Positions 32,417-41,392 are shown, counted from the first letter of the stretch. The stretch: DNA of 64,000 nucleotides from Chitinophaga pinensis DSM 2588 (GCF_000024005.1 NC_013132.1:8240001-8304000); one strand, 5' to 3'. Notes: a model not told the origin generated them from the letters alone. Numbers and translations: made by a program.

Positions 32417-32488
32417 TTATTTACAACAACTCTTCTTCACAAACAGTGACTGGAGCAATCGCAGGACTGTTATAACTGCCTTCTTCAT
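32417..32488 (-). CDS. 23-residue peptide with C-terminal SCCK, translationally coupled
   Basis: ATG at 32488 overlaps the stop of the outer-membrane barrel gene as ATGA. The frame reads MKKAVITVLRLLQSLFVKK followed by SCCK and TAA. The start could be a tiny hydrophobic helix, and the tail ends in a Cys pair like those of metal-binding peptides. The terminator follows at 32352-32378, so it is the last frame of the operon. It is too short to recognise by homology. The ATGA coupling, the CC tail and the metal-protein context are what support it; expression is unproven. Confidence 0.45.
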   Translation of the reverse strand: MKKAVITVLRLLQSLFVKKSCCK

Positions 32489-33345
32489 TTTCGTTTTGTT
32501 GAAATATTGAAAATATTGTGCTCGAACCGTAATGTAAAGGTATTAAATACATTGCGAGACATATCACCAAATAATTCTGTACGGTAAGAAAAATCTAAAC
32601 GGGTAGAGCTGTTGAAGATCAGCTGAATCGCTGGAGCTACGTCCAGGTACTGGTTTCGGCCGACAGCATCCGTATTTGTCTTTCCTAAAAATTCTACATA
32701 AATGTTCAGATTTGTCTGATCATAACTGCGATAACTACGGGGTAAAAGCAGGTAACCTGCTGAAAGACTGTAATTAACAGCGTTAGCGGATAAATAATCC
32801 GGTAAGTTGTCCTTCGTATTATTCATGAACCTATTATACCCTACTGTTGCAGACACCGCCAGTTTATGTATCAGCTGTGTAGCGATGATACCACCAGACA
32901 CGCCGGAAGCGCCTCCTTCCAGGTCAAGCTCCTGGTTATCGTACGGTTTTACGGCGCCTTCACGCATGGCAGGTACGAAAGGATTATCGATCACAGACCC
33001 TTTAACATAAGCGGCCATACGGAAATGCGACTGTACATCATCATTAGACAGGAAACGGTATTTGGCATACACGCTGCCTCCTTCAAACCTGAGAGAAGGC
33101 TGCATCTGATTGGAAGCCAGTCCGACCACATGCACCATCAGCTTTTTAGAAATTCCCCACATCAGTTCGGGCTCAATACGCATACCGGTAACGCCCTCAT
33201 GTTCCATTTTAAAGAAACGGTTGGTGACACGGAATCCAAATGAATTAGCCGCCATGTTGCTGGCCGGCTCTGTAGAAACATACAGCTCCTGTGCATGCAA
33301 AAATGCGGGCATAAGGAGGACTATAAAGAATAAACATCTTTTCAT
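32485..33345 (-). CDS. Outer-membrane beta-barrel protein in a metal-handling operon
   Basis: 286 residues with a signal peptide (MKRCLFFIVLLMPAFLHAQE). The mature part is made of alternating amphipathic strands (FGFRVTNRFFKM, VYAKYRFLS, FRMAAYVKGSV, VNYSLSAGYLLL, RLDFSYRTELF, FTLRFEHNIF) and ends in a strand close to the C-terminus, as in outer-membrane barrels. I do not know the family name. It follows an HMA-domain protein and an HYC_CC_PP protein on the same strand with gaps of 33 and about 84 bases, so a link to copper or another thiophilic metal is likely. Confidence 0.72.
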   Translation of the reverse strand: MKRCLFFIVLLMPAFLHAQELYVSTEPASNMAANSFGFRVTNRFFKMEHEGVTGMRIEPELMWGISKKLMVHVVGLASNQMQPSLRFEGGSVYAKYRFLSNDDVQSHFRMAAYVKGSVIDNPFVPAMREGAVKPYDNQELDLEGGASGVSGGIIATQLIHKLAVSATVGYNRFMNNTKDNLPDYLSANAVNYSLSAGYLLLPRSYRSYDQTNLNIYVEFLGKTNTDAVGRNQYLDVAPAIQLIFNSSTRLDFSYRTELFGDMSRNVFNTFTLRFEHNIFNISTKRK

Positions 33346-33378
33346 TTACAAATATTGCGGGACAAGATTCCCAATGGA

Positions 33379-33927
33379 TCAGATAGTGACGTGATAAATG
33401 CGTTCAGGAGCGGAATGACCTTCCACTTTGCAGCAACTGGCCATAACGCCTGTCTGGTAACAAGGCATGGTAGTCTGTGTACTGAACTTTTTGAACTGCT
33501 TTGCAGAAACGAAGTCTTTGTCTATCACGGTTATCTGCTGATCGCCTGACAATACCTGATTTTTTGCATTGATGAAGTGGAAAGTAGCGCCGGCATATTT
33601 GATATGCGCATCTTTTTCAACTGCTACTTTATCGAAAGAAGCTGTCAGTACCAGTTTTCCAACGGAGAAACCGGCATCTTCTACCTTTGCTTTTATCTGA
33701 TCAATATTCACATCAGCGCCAGGTTTGAAAGAAAGCAGGAAAGTAGTATTGTTCAGATCTGTGTCGATCTTATCAACAAAAGGGAGTGTTTTGAGCGCTT
33801 CCATGGTAGCACGTGAACACATAGCGCAGGTCAGTCCTGCCGCCTGTAAAGACGCCTTTTTAATCTGTGCAGAAGAAGATGTCTGAAGGCCGATAGCCAG
33901 GAATATAATAGCGAGTAATGATTTCAT
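33379..33927 (-). CDS. Exported heavy-metal-associated (HMA) domain protein
   Basis: 182 residues from the ATG at 33927 (MKSLLAIIFLAIGLQTSSSA, a clear signal peptide); the reading from 33978 has 17 extra residues. The HMA domain spans about 22-92 with the metal-binding loop GLTCAMCSRATMEAL (CxxC). The C-terminal half has further Cys in TMPCYQTGVMASCCKVEG, an extra CC pair. It is most likely a periplasmic Cu(I) chaperone or sensor; other soft metals are possible. Confidence 0.82.
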   Translation of the reverse strand: MKSLLAIIFLAIGLQTSSSAQIKKASLQAAGLTCAMCSRATMEALKTLPFVDKIDTDLNNTTFLLSFKPGADVNIDQIKAKVEDAGFSVGKLVLTASFDKVAVEKDAHIKYAGATFHFINAKNQVLSGDQQITVIDKDFVSAKQFKKFSTQTTMPCYQTGVMASCCKVEGHSAPERIYHVTI

Positions 33928-34011
33928 GATCTGTAATTTGTAATCGGATAAATAAATAGTGATGGCTGCTATAGGCATAGCAGCTACATATCGGTTAACA
34001 CGATGTACAAA

Positions 34012-34401
34012 TCAGATCAGATAAGTGCAGAATTGAATATAGAGGGGTACGGCTTTACAGACAGGGGGACCGTGACTGTAGTAAGCGATGGATTGGATGT
34101 TACTGAGGACAGGAACCGGTACGATAATTACCGGCAGACTAAGATCCTTCACAGCAGGCTCTGAGCTCTGCTGTGCTTTGGCAAGCTGGTGAGACGAAAC
34201 ATCTGCTTTACAAAACTTCGCCTCTTCTCTGCAGCATTTACCCTTTTTACCAGGTTTGCCGCATTTGTTGCACAGATCATCTGCATGAGAAATTAAACCC
34301 ACAGAAGCCAGTTTACCCATACAGTAATGCGCGTTCACCGTGAACCCACTGGTGAGCGTGATATACAGGAAAACTAGTAATATGGTAATAATTCTCTTCA
34401 T
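34012..34401 (-). CDS. HYC_CC_PP family protein
   Basis: 129 residues. Signal peptide MKRIITILLVFLYITLTSGF, then the three marks that name this Bacteroidota family: AHYCMGK (HYC), KCCREE (CC) and HGPPVCKAVP (PP). Further Cys occur in LCNKCGKPGKKGKCC and KFCKAD. The family is found beside copper-related genes and TonB receptors in Bacteroidota and its function is not established. It is first in the run HYC_CC_PP, HMA protein, barrel, CC peptide, with a -7 element 12 bases upstream. Confidence 0.85.
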   Translation of the reverse strand: MKRIITILLVFLYITLTSGFTVNAHYCMGKLASVGLISHADDLCNKCGKPGKKGKCCREEAKFCKADVSSHQLAKAQQSSEPAVKDLSLPVIIVPVPVLSNIQSIAYYSHGPPVCKAVPLYIQFCTYLI

Positions 34402-34412
34402 TATAACAGACG

Positions 34413-34420
34413 CAAAAGTA
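34413..34420 (-). promoter_or_regulatory. -7 promoter element of the metal-handling operon
   Basis: TACTTTTG on the minus strand, 11 bases before the HYC_CC_PP start codon. Fits TAnnTTTG. The region upstream also holds a short inverted repeat, GCAAATTCTG / CAGAATTTGC (34421-34441), which could be an operator. Confidence 0.5.
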
Positions 34421-34440
34421 GCAAATTCTGCCAGAATTTG

Positions 34441-34653
34441 CTACATACCTGCGTTCTCTTCTATTTTGTCAGCTATTGCATGTAACAATGACATACTAGC
34501 TACCTTGTTAGCTTCTGCCCGGATATGACCATCCAGATCGTGTTCGAAGATAACTTCCTGACCGTTGACATTAACGCGGAAACGAGGAGAATGACCATTC
34601 AATGGTTTCACCATATACCTGTCTGTGTTATAAACTACTGTAAAGGCCTTCAT
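34441..34653 (-). CDS. Small conserved-looking protein, function unknown
   Basis: 70 residues: a compact alpha/beta protein with FTVVYNTDRYMVKPL, FRVNVNGQEVIFEHDLDGHI and a C-terminal helix SMSLLHAIADKIEEN. No signal peptide, no Cys. Codon use and an exact -7 element TAAGTTTG 16 bases upstream (34670-34677) argue that it is real. I do not recognise a family. Confidence 0.6.
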   Translation of the reverse strand: MKAFTVVYNTDRYMVKPLNGHSPRFRVNVNGQEVIFEHDLDGHIRAEANKVASMSLLHAIADKIEENAGM

Positions 34654-34828
34654 GTTAAAATGCTTTATACAAACTTAAACAAATCGTGCGCCAGAAGGTT
34701 GCAGTCTGGAACAAATCTACCTGCATAAGTAGTAGTAAAACGGTTTACTTAACAGAAATATAACAATATGATTTAAAACACCTTACAGCGTTAAATAATA
34801 ACAACTACGGCCATTGGTTAATAACTGG

Positions 34829-36793
34829 TTAATTGATAAACCACCAGCGTAAACCCAGTCTGAATGTGAAATTATTGTAGGGGTAAGCAGGTCCGGCAAA
34901 GTTGTTTCTTGCGAAAAAGGTATTGATATTTTCCCCCCTGATAAATGCCGACAGTGACTTGATACGGAAGTGTACAAATGCTGCCAGATCAGGCGCATAA
35001 TATTTCACCCGTTGGGTAGTCTGATACACAAATTGACCAATCACCGGAGAGTAGTCATCTGCATAGTAGGAAGTGTTGTACCTGGCCTCGATACCTGTCA
35101 TCAGGTTCAGGTTATTGAACAGCTTATTCTCATATGCTAGGCGGTGACGGGTCCAGATAGAAGGCACCTGGATCCTGCCATCTCCGTGTACCTGCTGGAA
35201 TGCAAATTCAGCATACCAGTTGTAGTGTTTATACCTGAAGTGTTTACTTAAAATAACCTGCAGGAGGTTGAAGAGGACCGGCGCCTGTGCGCTGGTATAA
35301 TAATTCTCGAAATAAGTATAGTTCTCCATCAGGTAGTAGTTCACCGCCAGGTTATACTTCAACTTCTTATTATCGGCAGCAAACTGCAACAGGGTAATGT
35401 TTTCCTTTCCGAGTCCGTTATTGTACCAGCTATCATACGTACTGCTGAAGTATTTATAGATATACGACGCTTCCCGGTTGGTATTGCTAAAAAGCAGATG
35501 CACATTACCCAGAGTTTCATTCAGGTAACGGCTCAGCATACCACTTATATTATAATCCCCGGAATTTCGTCCGGCGAGATAAAACTCACCTTTGGCTGAC
35601 AGGTCCCATTTCTGGTTACGCGTCTTGTTCCGGTATTCGCCATGCACCACCATGTTATTGAAACTGATATTAGCGTCCAGGAAGGTGCCCCGGATGTTCT
35701 CATAGCGGGCGCCGGCACTGATAAAGTGCCCCTGGTTGCCACGGATAGGGAATTGTATGAGGGATACATCATTGGAGATCGTCCGCCATTCATGCAAGGC
35801 ACGGACAGTATCGCCGTTGAATGCCCATCCGTATTTCCTGGTGTAGAATGACGTATCCGGCTGACCATCCAGATAAGCCAGGCTGTTATTATCTACCCTA
35901 AACGTATATTGTACACGGAAAAACGGATCGAACTTGTAGTAGTCGGTCGTATCGTTCACATGCACGGTATCCCCTTTTCCCCAGTCATACTGCTGTACGA
36001 ACATGAATCCGGACTGCTTATTGGTCGTCTTTACCGGTAAAGTAGTATTAAAGAGGCCCGAAGTGGTGGATGCATAGTTACCCAGGTTCACGTCAATGGT
36101 CTTACGCTGACTATACCTGGGGTTATCCAGTACGGAATCCGCCACGCGGATACCACCATTCTCACCATTATTGATCTTATTATAGAAATAACTCAGGTAA
36201 GCGTTGTAGCGCTTGTTTTTGCTGTTGAAACGAGCGGTCAGCCGATAAATATCGTGGTTGGTCGCCTGAGAGCGGAAATAGCCTGGCGCGTATTTCTTAT
36301 TGTATTCGAAGCCGAAGTTGAAACGGTCGGTACGGTTCTGTGTGTGGAGTACACCTATATTCTGTTCCTGCTGACTACCCACCAGGTACAGTAATTCAGA
36401 GTATGGTTTGGTCGTATTATAAATACGGGCATTCTGGTGATTAAATCCGTAGACGTCAAATGTATGGAAGCCGGGATCAAAACCAGCCTTCATAAATGGC
36501 GTAAACAGGAGATTACGGGCAGGCGCACCACTGTTACCCATCATTACATAGCTGGCAGGTACATGCATGTAGGACGAGCTGAAGTCCGCTATAGAGGAAT
36601 CCAGCTTATAGTCTGTTGGCTCCCCCAGTAAGCGATAGGTGATCGTAATCGTATCCGGTTCATGCGTATGGGAGCCGGTATCACGCTGAGCTGCGCCACC
36701 GCCGCCACCACCCATATTACCGAAACGTTGAAACTGCGCCTTTACGCATTGCGCGGTCACCAGCAAACAACATATTAAAATAAATGACCTCAT
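34829..36793 (-). CDS. Putative outer-membrane porin (Porin_10 / DUF4289-like)
   Basis: 654 residues with a signal peptide (FILICCLLVTAQCVKAQ) and a Gly-rich start of the mature part. Nearly the whole protein is made of aromatic-rich alternating strands (for example FGFEYNKKYAPGYFRSQ, AYLSYFYNKIN, WYAEFAFQQVHGDG) and it ends in FTFRLGLRWWFIN, a C-terminal strand of barrel type. Layout and length match the Porin_10 family of Bacteroidota. It lies downstream of purine nucleoside phosphorylase on the same strand. Substrate unknown. Confidence 0.78.
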   Translation of the reverse strand: MRSFILICCLLVTAQCVKAQFQRFGNMGGGGGGAAQRDTGSHTHEPDTITITYRLLGEPTDYKLDSSIADFSSSYMHVPASYVMMGNSGAPARNLLFTPFMKAGFDPGFHTFDVYGFNHQNARIYNTTKPYSELLYLVGSQQEQNIGVLHTQNRTDRFNFGFEYNKKYAPGYFRSQATNHDIYRLTARFNSKNKRYNAYLSYFYNKINNGENGGIRVADSVLDNPRYSQRKTIDVNLGNYASTTSGLFNTTLPVKTTNKQSGFMFVQQYDWGKGDTVHVNDTTDYYKFDPFFRVQYTFRVDNNSLAYLDGQPDTSFYTRKYGWAFNGDTVRALHEWRTISNDVSLIQFPIRGNQGHFISAGARYENIRGTFLDANISFNNMVVHGEYRNKTRNQKWDLSAKGEFYLAGRNSGDYNISGMLSRYLNETLGNVHLLFSNTNREASYIYKYFSSTYDSWYNNGLGKENITLLQFAADNKKLKYNLAVNYYLMENYTYFENYYTSAQAPVLFNLLQVILSKHFRYKHYNWYAEFAFQQVHGDGRIQVPSIWTRHRLAYENKLFNNLNLMTGIEARYNTSYYADDYSPVIGQFVYQTTQRVKYYAPDLAAFVHFRIKSLSAFIRGENINTFFARNNFAGPAYPYNNFTFRLGLRWWFIN

Positions 36794-36953
36794 CCTATGA
36801 TATAATTTCCTGCTTCGAGCTTCTTAACTTATTGGTATTGATACATTTTAGATTGCCGGCACCAGTTCCTGTCTGTGAACGTTTGTTGCAGACGGACGTT
36901 TCCAGCTTCCCCCGGTATTTCCGTGGGCAGGGCTGCAAGCTAATACAAGCAAT

Positions 36954-37775
36954 TTATATAACCTTGATCAGCTCCCTGAAAATAAGGGTTAATTTCGGTT
37001 CAGCTGCATTGGCAGCTTCCAGTACTTCTTCGTGGGTGATCACATTTTCCTCTTCACGGATCCCGATATCAGTAATAACACTCATTGCAAAAACCTTCAT
37101 ACCGCTATGGATTGCAACGATCACTTCGGGAACGGTACTCATACCTACGGCGTCTCCACCGATGATATGCATGTACATATATTCTGCCCTGGTTTCGAAG
37201 GTAGGACCCTGTACACCTACATAAACGCCGGTATGTACAGGAATACTATTGGCAGCGGCAATTTCTTTTGCTTTGGCAATCAATGCTTTGGAATATGGTT
37301 CGCTCATATCCGGGAAACGGGGACCCAGGGTATTGTTATTGGGGCCACGCAGCGGATGCTCCGGCTGCAGATTAATATGATCGCGGATAATCATCAGATC
37401 TCCTACGTTAAATGCCTTATTCATACCACCGGCGGCATTAGACACCAGCAGGGTATGCACCCCGAGGGCTTTCATGACCCTAACCGGGAAGGTGACCTGC
37501 TGCATGGACAGTCCTTCGTAAAAATGGAAACGACCAGCCATTGCCACTACGGGGCGACCATTCATGTTACCCAGTATCAGGCGGCCTTTATGCCCTTCCA
37601 CGGAAGAGGACGGAAAATGCGGGATCTGCTCATAAGGGATTTCAACGCTGTCAGTAATATCACTGGTCAGGTTGCCCAGTCCACTGCCTAAAATAATGCC
37701 CACTTCAGGGGTACCGGACCATGATTTACGGATAAACTCCGCAGCTGCAGCTATTTGTTGTAAGAGATCACTCAT
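36954..37775 (-). CDS. punA: Purine-nucleoside phosphorylase
   Basis: 273 residues from the ATG at 37775 (MSDLLQQIAAAAEFIRKSW). A trimeric-type PNP, which splits purine nucleosides with phosphate for salvage. Motifs: VGIILGSGLGNLT (phosphate), HKGRLILGNMNGRPVVAMAGRFHFYEG read in pieces, LLVSNAAGGMNKAFNVGD (the family signature), GPTFETRAEYMYMHIIGGDAVGMSTVPE with the base-binding Glu and Met, and VITDIG. A reading from 37829 would include the promoter. The -7 element TAACTTTG (minus, 37803-37810) supports the shorter form. Confidence 0.93.
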   Translation of the reverse strand: MSDLLQQIAAAAEFIRKSWSGTPEVGIILGSGLGNLTSDITDSVEIPYEQIPHFPSSSVEGHKGRLILGNMNGRPVVAMAGRFHFYEGLSMQQVTFPVRVMKALGVHTLLVSNAAGGMNKAFNVGDLMIIRDHINLQPEHPLRGPNNNTLGPRFPDMSEPYSKALIAKAKEIAAANSIPVHTGVYVGVQGPTFETRAEYMYMHIIGGDAVGMSTVPEVIVAIHSGMKVFAMSVITDIGIREEENVITHEEVLEAANAAEPKLTLIFRELIKVI

Positions 37776-37802
37776 TGATTTAATGTCTTTAAACAGGTTG
37801 CG

Positions 37803-37810
37803 CAAAGTTA
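37803..37810 (-). promoter_or_regulatory. -7 promoter element of purine-nucleoside phosphorylase
   Basis: TAACTTTG on the minus strand, 27 bases before the ATG at 37775. Lies inside the longer reading frame from 37829 and so argues against it. Confidence 0.55.
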
Positions 37811-37883
37811 TTTTTAATTCACAAAACACTGAGGTTTTATATTTAAATCATAATGACCTATTTTAGCGCCAAATTTTTATCAG

Positions 37884-39098
37884 ATGAACTTACATGAATA
37901 CCAGGCTAAAGAACTGTTGAAGAAATATAACGTACCGGTACAGGAAGGGATTCCGGTAGATACCCCTGAAGCGGCAGCAGAAGCTTATAAGCAACTTAAA
38001 GTGCAATATGGCAATGAGTTTGCAGTCGTAAAGGCGCAGATACACGCCGGTGGACGTGGTAAAGGTACCATCCGTGGTAAAGAGCAGAGAGGTGTGGCTG
38101 TAGGTAAAAATGCGGAAGATGTGAAAACCATTGCCGGAAACATCCTGGGTGGCGTACTGGTGACCATCCAGACCGGTGAAGCTGGAAAATTAGTTAACAA
38201 GGTGCTGGTAGCACAGGACGTGTACTACCCTGGCCCTAACCCAATAAAAGAATTCTATCTGTCTATCCTGCTGGATCGTGCAAAAGGTCAGAACGTGATC
38301 ATGTACTCTACAGAAGGTGGTATGGATATCGAAGAGGTTGCACACAACACTCCTGATAAGATCTTCAAAGAACTGGTGCAGCCAAACACTACCCTTCAGC
38401 CGTTCCAGGCAAGGAAAATAGCGTTCAACTTCGGTTTGAGCGGTGAAGCTTTCAAAAACATGGTGAAATTCGTGACCAACCTGTACAATGCGTACGTAGG
38501 TCTGGACGCAGCTATGCTGGAAATCAACCCACTGTTCAAAACCAGCGACGAGAAAATCATCGCGGTTGACTGTAAACTGAACCTGGATGACAACGCTCTG
38601 ATGCGTCATGCTGATCTGGAAGCACTGCGTGATATCAATGAAGAAGATCCGACTGAAGTAGAAGCAGGTAAATTCAATCTGAACTACGTAAAACTGGATG
38701 GTAACGTAGGTTGTATGGTAAACGGCGCCGGTTTGGCAATGGCTACCATGGATATGATTAAACTGAGCGGTGGTGAGCCTGCTAACTTCCTGGACGTAGG
38801 AGGTACTGCAAACGCACAGACCGTAGAAGCAGGTTTCCGTATCATCCTGAAAGATCCTAAGGTAAAAGCAATCCTGATCAATATCTTCGGTGGTATCGTA
38901 CGTTGCGACCGTGTTGCACAGGGTGTAATTGATGCTTACCAGTCTATCGGTGATATCAAAGTGCCAATCATCGTTCGTCTGCAGGGTACAAACGCAGAAG
39001 AAGCGAAAAAACTGATCGAAGAAAGTGGTCTGAAAGTACAGTCAGCTATTCTCCTGAGCGAAGCTGCTGCACTGGTTAACAAAGCCGTGACTGCTTAA
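37884..39098 (+). CDS. sucC: Succinate--CoA ligase (ADP-forming) beta subunit
   Basis: 404 residues. ATP-grasp subunit of the TCA-cycle enzyme that makes ATP or GTP from succinyl-CoA. Seen: MNLHEYQAKELLKKYNVPV, VVKAQIHAGGRGKGTIRGKE, LLDRAKGQNVIMYSTEGGMD, MLEINPLFKTSD, AVDCKLNLDDNAL and the C-terminal VGCMVNGAGLAMATMDMIK, LINIFGGIVRCDRVAQGVI. sucD is not adjacent, which is common in Bacteroidota. It diverges from PNP and ends at a strong terminator. Confidence 0.97.
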   Translation: MNLHEYQAKELLKKYNVPVQEGIPVDTPEAAAEAYKQLKVQYGNEFAVVKAQIHAGGRGKGTIRGKEQRGVAVGKNAEDVKTIAGNILGGVLVTIQTGEAGKLVNKVLVAQDVYYPGPNPIKEFYLSILLDRAKGQNVIMYSTEGGMDIEEVAHNTPDKIFKELVQPNTTLQPFQARKIAFNFGLSGEAFKNMVKFVTNLYNAYVGLDAAMLEINPLFKTSDEKIIAVDCKLNLDDNALMRHADLEALRDINEEDPTEVEAGKFNLNYVKLDGNVGCMVNGAGLAMATMDMIKLSGGEPANFLDVGGTANAQTVEAGFRIILKDPKVKAILINIFGGIVRCDRVAQGVIDAYQSIGDIKVPIIVRLQGTNAEEAKKLIEESGLKVQSAILLSEAAALVNKAVTA

Positions 39099-39134
39099 TT
39101 ACATTTTGTAGTGATTGACTAAAAATAGAAAATG

Positions 39135-39168
39135 AAACCCCGGACAATGTCCGGGGTTTTGTTTTTTT
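39135..39168 (+). terminator. Terminator of sucC
   Basis: AAACCCCGGACA-AT-TGTCCGGGGTTT, an almost perfect 12-base stem, then TGTTTTTTT. Confidence 0.92.
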
Positions 39169-39304
39169 ATCACTTTATGCATCGCTTTGGTCACATTCCT
39201 GTACCGAAGCTGAAAAAAGTCGTACCTTCATAATCCATCCTTCACTATATACCTGCATTCTGCGGGTGCATTTTTTTTATATATACCAAATAAGTACAAT
39301 TATC

Positions 39305-40321
39305 ATGAAGCGCTTCCGCGACTTTTTCCTGTTTTGTTCAGGAGTGCATGTGCCTATGCTGAAAAGAGCCCCGTCAGAAACAAACAAATATGGCGGTATC
39401 GGGGCGACCATCTTTTTCACCGGACTACTGGCTGCTTTTTCCGGTGGGTATGCGCTATGGACAGTCTTCAGTTCCCCTTGGGGCGCTGTTGTATTCGGCA
39501 TCGTATGGGGACTGATGATCTTTAACCTGGACAGGTATATCGTTTCAGGTATGAAAAAGCGTAGCCGTTTTATGCAGGAATTTGGTATGGCCCTCCCCAG
39601 GCTGGTACTGGCCATCCTCATTGCCGTGGTGATCTCCAAACCACTGGAATTGAAAGTATTCGAAAAAGAGATCAACCAGGAGCTGATCGTCATGGAGCAA
39701 CAGGTGTTCAAAACCCAGGAAGACAAGGTGAAAGACCGCTTCCAGCAACAGGTCAACACACTGAATGCAGAAATTGCCCAGCTCAATGAAGGCATCCGTC
39801 AGCAGGCGATCAAGGTAGACACCCTGCAGCTTATTGCCCAGCAGGAAGCGGATGGTACAGGTGGTTCCCGTAAACAAAACCTCGGTCCCATCTACAAAGC
39901 AAAAAAAGCGGATGCTGATAGTGCAGCCGCTTTACTGCAAAGAGTCACCACGCAGAATGGCGCCCTGATCGCACAGAAGCGGCAGCAACTGGCGAGTATT
40001 GATTCTACCCGTCAGTCAACTGTCGGTACGCTGGACCGTAGTCACATTGATGGTCTGGCTTCCAGACTGGATGCACTGGGACACCTCACTGACCGTAGTG
40101 AACCTGTGAAATGGGCCAATTGGTTCATCATGCTGCTGTTTATCACGATTGAAACAGCGCCGGTATTCGTAAAACTGATTTCTCCCCGCGGACCTTACGA
40201 CGATCTGCTGGAAGCACACGAACATGCTTATATCATTTTCCGCAAGGAGACGATAGAGAAAAGTGAACGTGCATACAATAAGCGTATGATGATCGGGCAA
40301 ACAGCGGGTGTAAATTCTTAA
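39305..40321 (+). CDS. DUF4407 membrane protein
   Basis: 338 residues from the ATG at 39305 (MKRFRDFFLFCSGVHVPML). Two close pairs of membrane helices in the first third (FFTGLLAAFSGGYALWTVF, AVVFGIVWGLMIFNLDRYIV, LVLAILIAVVISKPLELKVF), then a long coiled coil (about 140-250, KDRFQQQVNTLNAEIAQLNE), and one more helix (WANWFIMLLFITIETAPVFV). NLDRYIV and ISKPLELKVF are DUF4407 marks. The domain occurs widely in Bacteroidota; its function is unknown. The layout suggests an inner-membrane scaffold with a large coiled-coil loop. Confidence 0.85.
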   Translation: MKRFRDFFLFCSGVHVPMLKRAPSETNKYGGIGATIFFTGLLAAFSGGYALWTVFSSPWGAVVFGIVWGLMIFNLDRYIVSGMKKRSRFMQEFGMALPRLVLAILIAVVISKPLELKVFEKEINQELIVMEQQVFKTQEDKVKDRFQQQVNTLNAEIAQLNEGIRQQAIKVDTLQLIAQQEADGTGGSRKQNLGPIYKAKKADADSAAALLQRVTTQNGALIAQKRQQLASIDSTRQSTVGTLDRSHIDGLASRLDALGHLTDRSEPVKWANWFIMLLFITIETAPVFVKLISPRGPYDDLLEAHEHAYIIFRKETIEKSERAYNKRMMIGQTAGVNS

Positions 40322-40342
40322 CTGGAGGTTTAAAGTAAGAAG

Positions 40343-40377
40343 GGATCTGCGGCTTCAGGGTGGCAGATCCTTTTTTT
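40343..40377 (+). terminator. Terminator of the DUF4407 gene
   Basis: GGATCTGC pairs with GCAGATCC, then seven T. It touches the stop codon of the converging SprT-like gene. Confidence 0.85.
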
Positions 40378-40996
40378 ATGCAGCTACCAGTTCCACTTCA
40401 TATACTGGACTGAAGAGATACATTCTTTTAGTCGCCACTTCTTCACAGCGATAACGCTTACGGATACGCTCCCCTTTCCGGAAAACGCGGCCGTCTTTTG
40501 TACGGAATAACTGGTTTGGCTGTAACTGCTCTACCAGGAAATGATTTTCCTTCTGACGGTCGTAGCGTTTAAGCACCCGCATCAGGTCATCATCTGCGCA
40601 GGAACTGGCAGCCGGATTACGGATACTCTGCCGGAGGGCAGCTTCCACATCGGCCGGCAGATAATCCTTACCGACAAATTCCTTTAAAATATTGGAGAAA
40701 TGCTGCTTCCATTCCTTCCCATGAGATGCGACGCTGTTGGCGTATTGCATAAATGTGGTAAGGTGTGAAATTTCGTGCAGCAACGTGATCAGAAAAGCAT
40801 ACCGGTTCAGATTACCGTTAATACTGATTCGATGACCACCCCTTCTGTCGGGATGGCGATAATCGCCCAGGATGCTTTGCCGTTCACGTGTCACCGTTAA
40901 GTGGACCTTGTACTGGTTAAGGTAGGCCATCACCTGCTCGAAGGTTCCTTCAGGCAGATATGCAGCTAATGCATGTAAAGGAGCCTCCTGCTTCAC
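40376..40996 (-). CDS. SprT-like zinc metallopeptidase domain protein
   Basis: 206 residues. The first half shows the SprT-like gluzincin motif ITLLHEISHLTTF (HExxH) with an additional His in ASHGKEWKQHF further on. The domain is related to the human Spartan protease that removes DNA-protein cross-links, but no Spartan zinc finger is seen; the C-terminal part is a small basic beta region (LFRTKDGRVFRKGERIRKRYRC). Role unknown. It starts 6 bases after the upstream membrane protein and closes the bactofilin cluster. Confidence 0.8.
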   Translation of the reverse strand: MKQEAPLHALAAYLPEGTFEQVMAYLNQYKVHLTVTRERQSILGDYRHPDRRGGHRISINGNLNRYAFLITLLHEISHLTTFMQYANSVASHGKEWKQHFSNILKEFVGKDYLPADVEAALRQSIRNPAASSCADDDLMRVLKRYDRQKENHFLVEQLQPNQLFRTKDGRVFRKGERIRKRYRCEEVATKRMYLFSPVYEVELVAA

Positions 40997-41002
40997 GGAT
41001 CG

Positions 41003-41392
41003 CTAACTGTTTTTTCTTTTGATAATTTTTTGCAGACTAAAATTCTCTACTACCGCATATACGGCATAGAAGAACATCAGTATGAAGATAGTGAATTTGC
41101 TGGTATGCGGCCTGTTCGCTACGGCATATATAGTAATGCCGGCCAGACATAACATCATTCTGCTGATCATGGAGCCATATACACGAAGGAGGAAATCTCC
41201 GTTGTTCTCAGATCGTATTCCCTTGCGGCTCATGCTGTAGGTCATGGCGGAGAGGGCAGCTAAAGCCAGGTTGCCGATAAGAAGTGCCGTGTGGTGTACT
41301 CCATTGTCTAACAACCAGGCTTTTAAAAATAATAATACGCCATTCAAAATAATGAATAGGCTAATAACTCTAAAGTAGAACCTGTCACTCAT
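41003..41392 (-). CDS. Small four-helix membrane protein next to AtpZ-like gene
   Basis: 129 residues with four predicted membrane helices (VISLFIILNGVLLFL, ALLIGNLALAALSAMTYS, MMLCLAGITIYAVA, FTIFILMFFYAVYAVVE). Its ATG overlaps the AtpZ stop by 8 bases. In many Bacteroidota a protein of this kind sits between atpI/atpZ-like genes and atpB, so it may be a second ATP-synthase assembly factor. No atp structural gene is here, so this remains inference from position. Confidence 0.65.
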   Translation of the reverse strand: MSDRFYFRVISLFIILNGVLLFLKAWLLDNGVHHTALLIGNLALAALSAMTYSMSRKGIRSENNGDFLLRVYGSMISRMMLCLAGITIYAVANRPHTSKFTIFILMFFYAVYAVVENFSLQKIIKRKNS

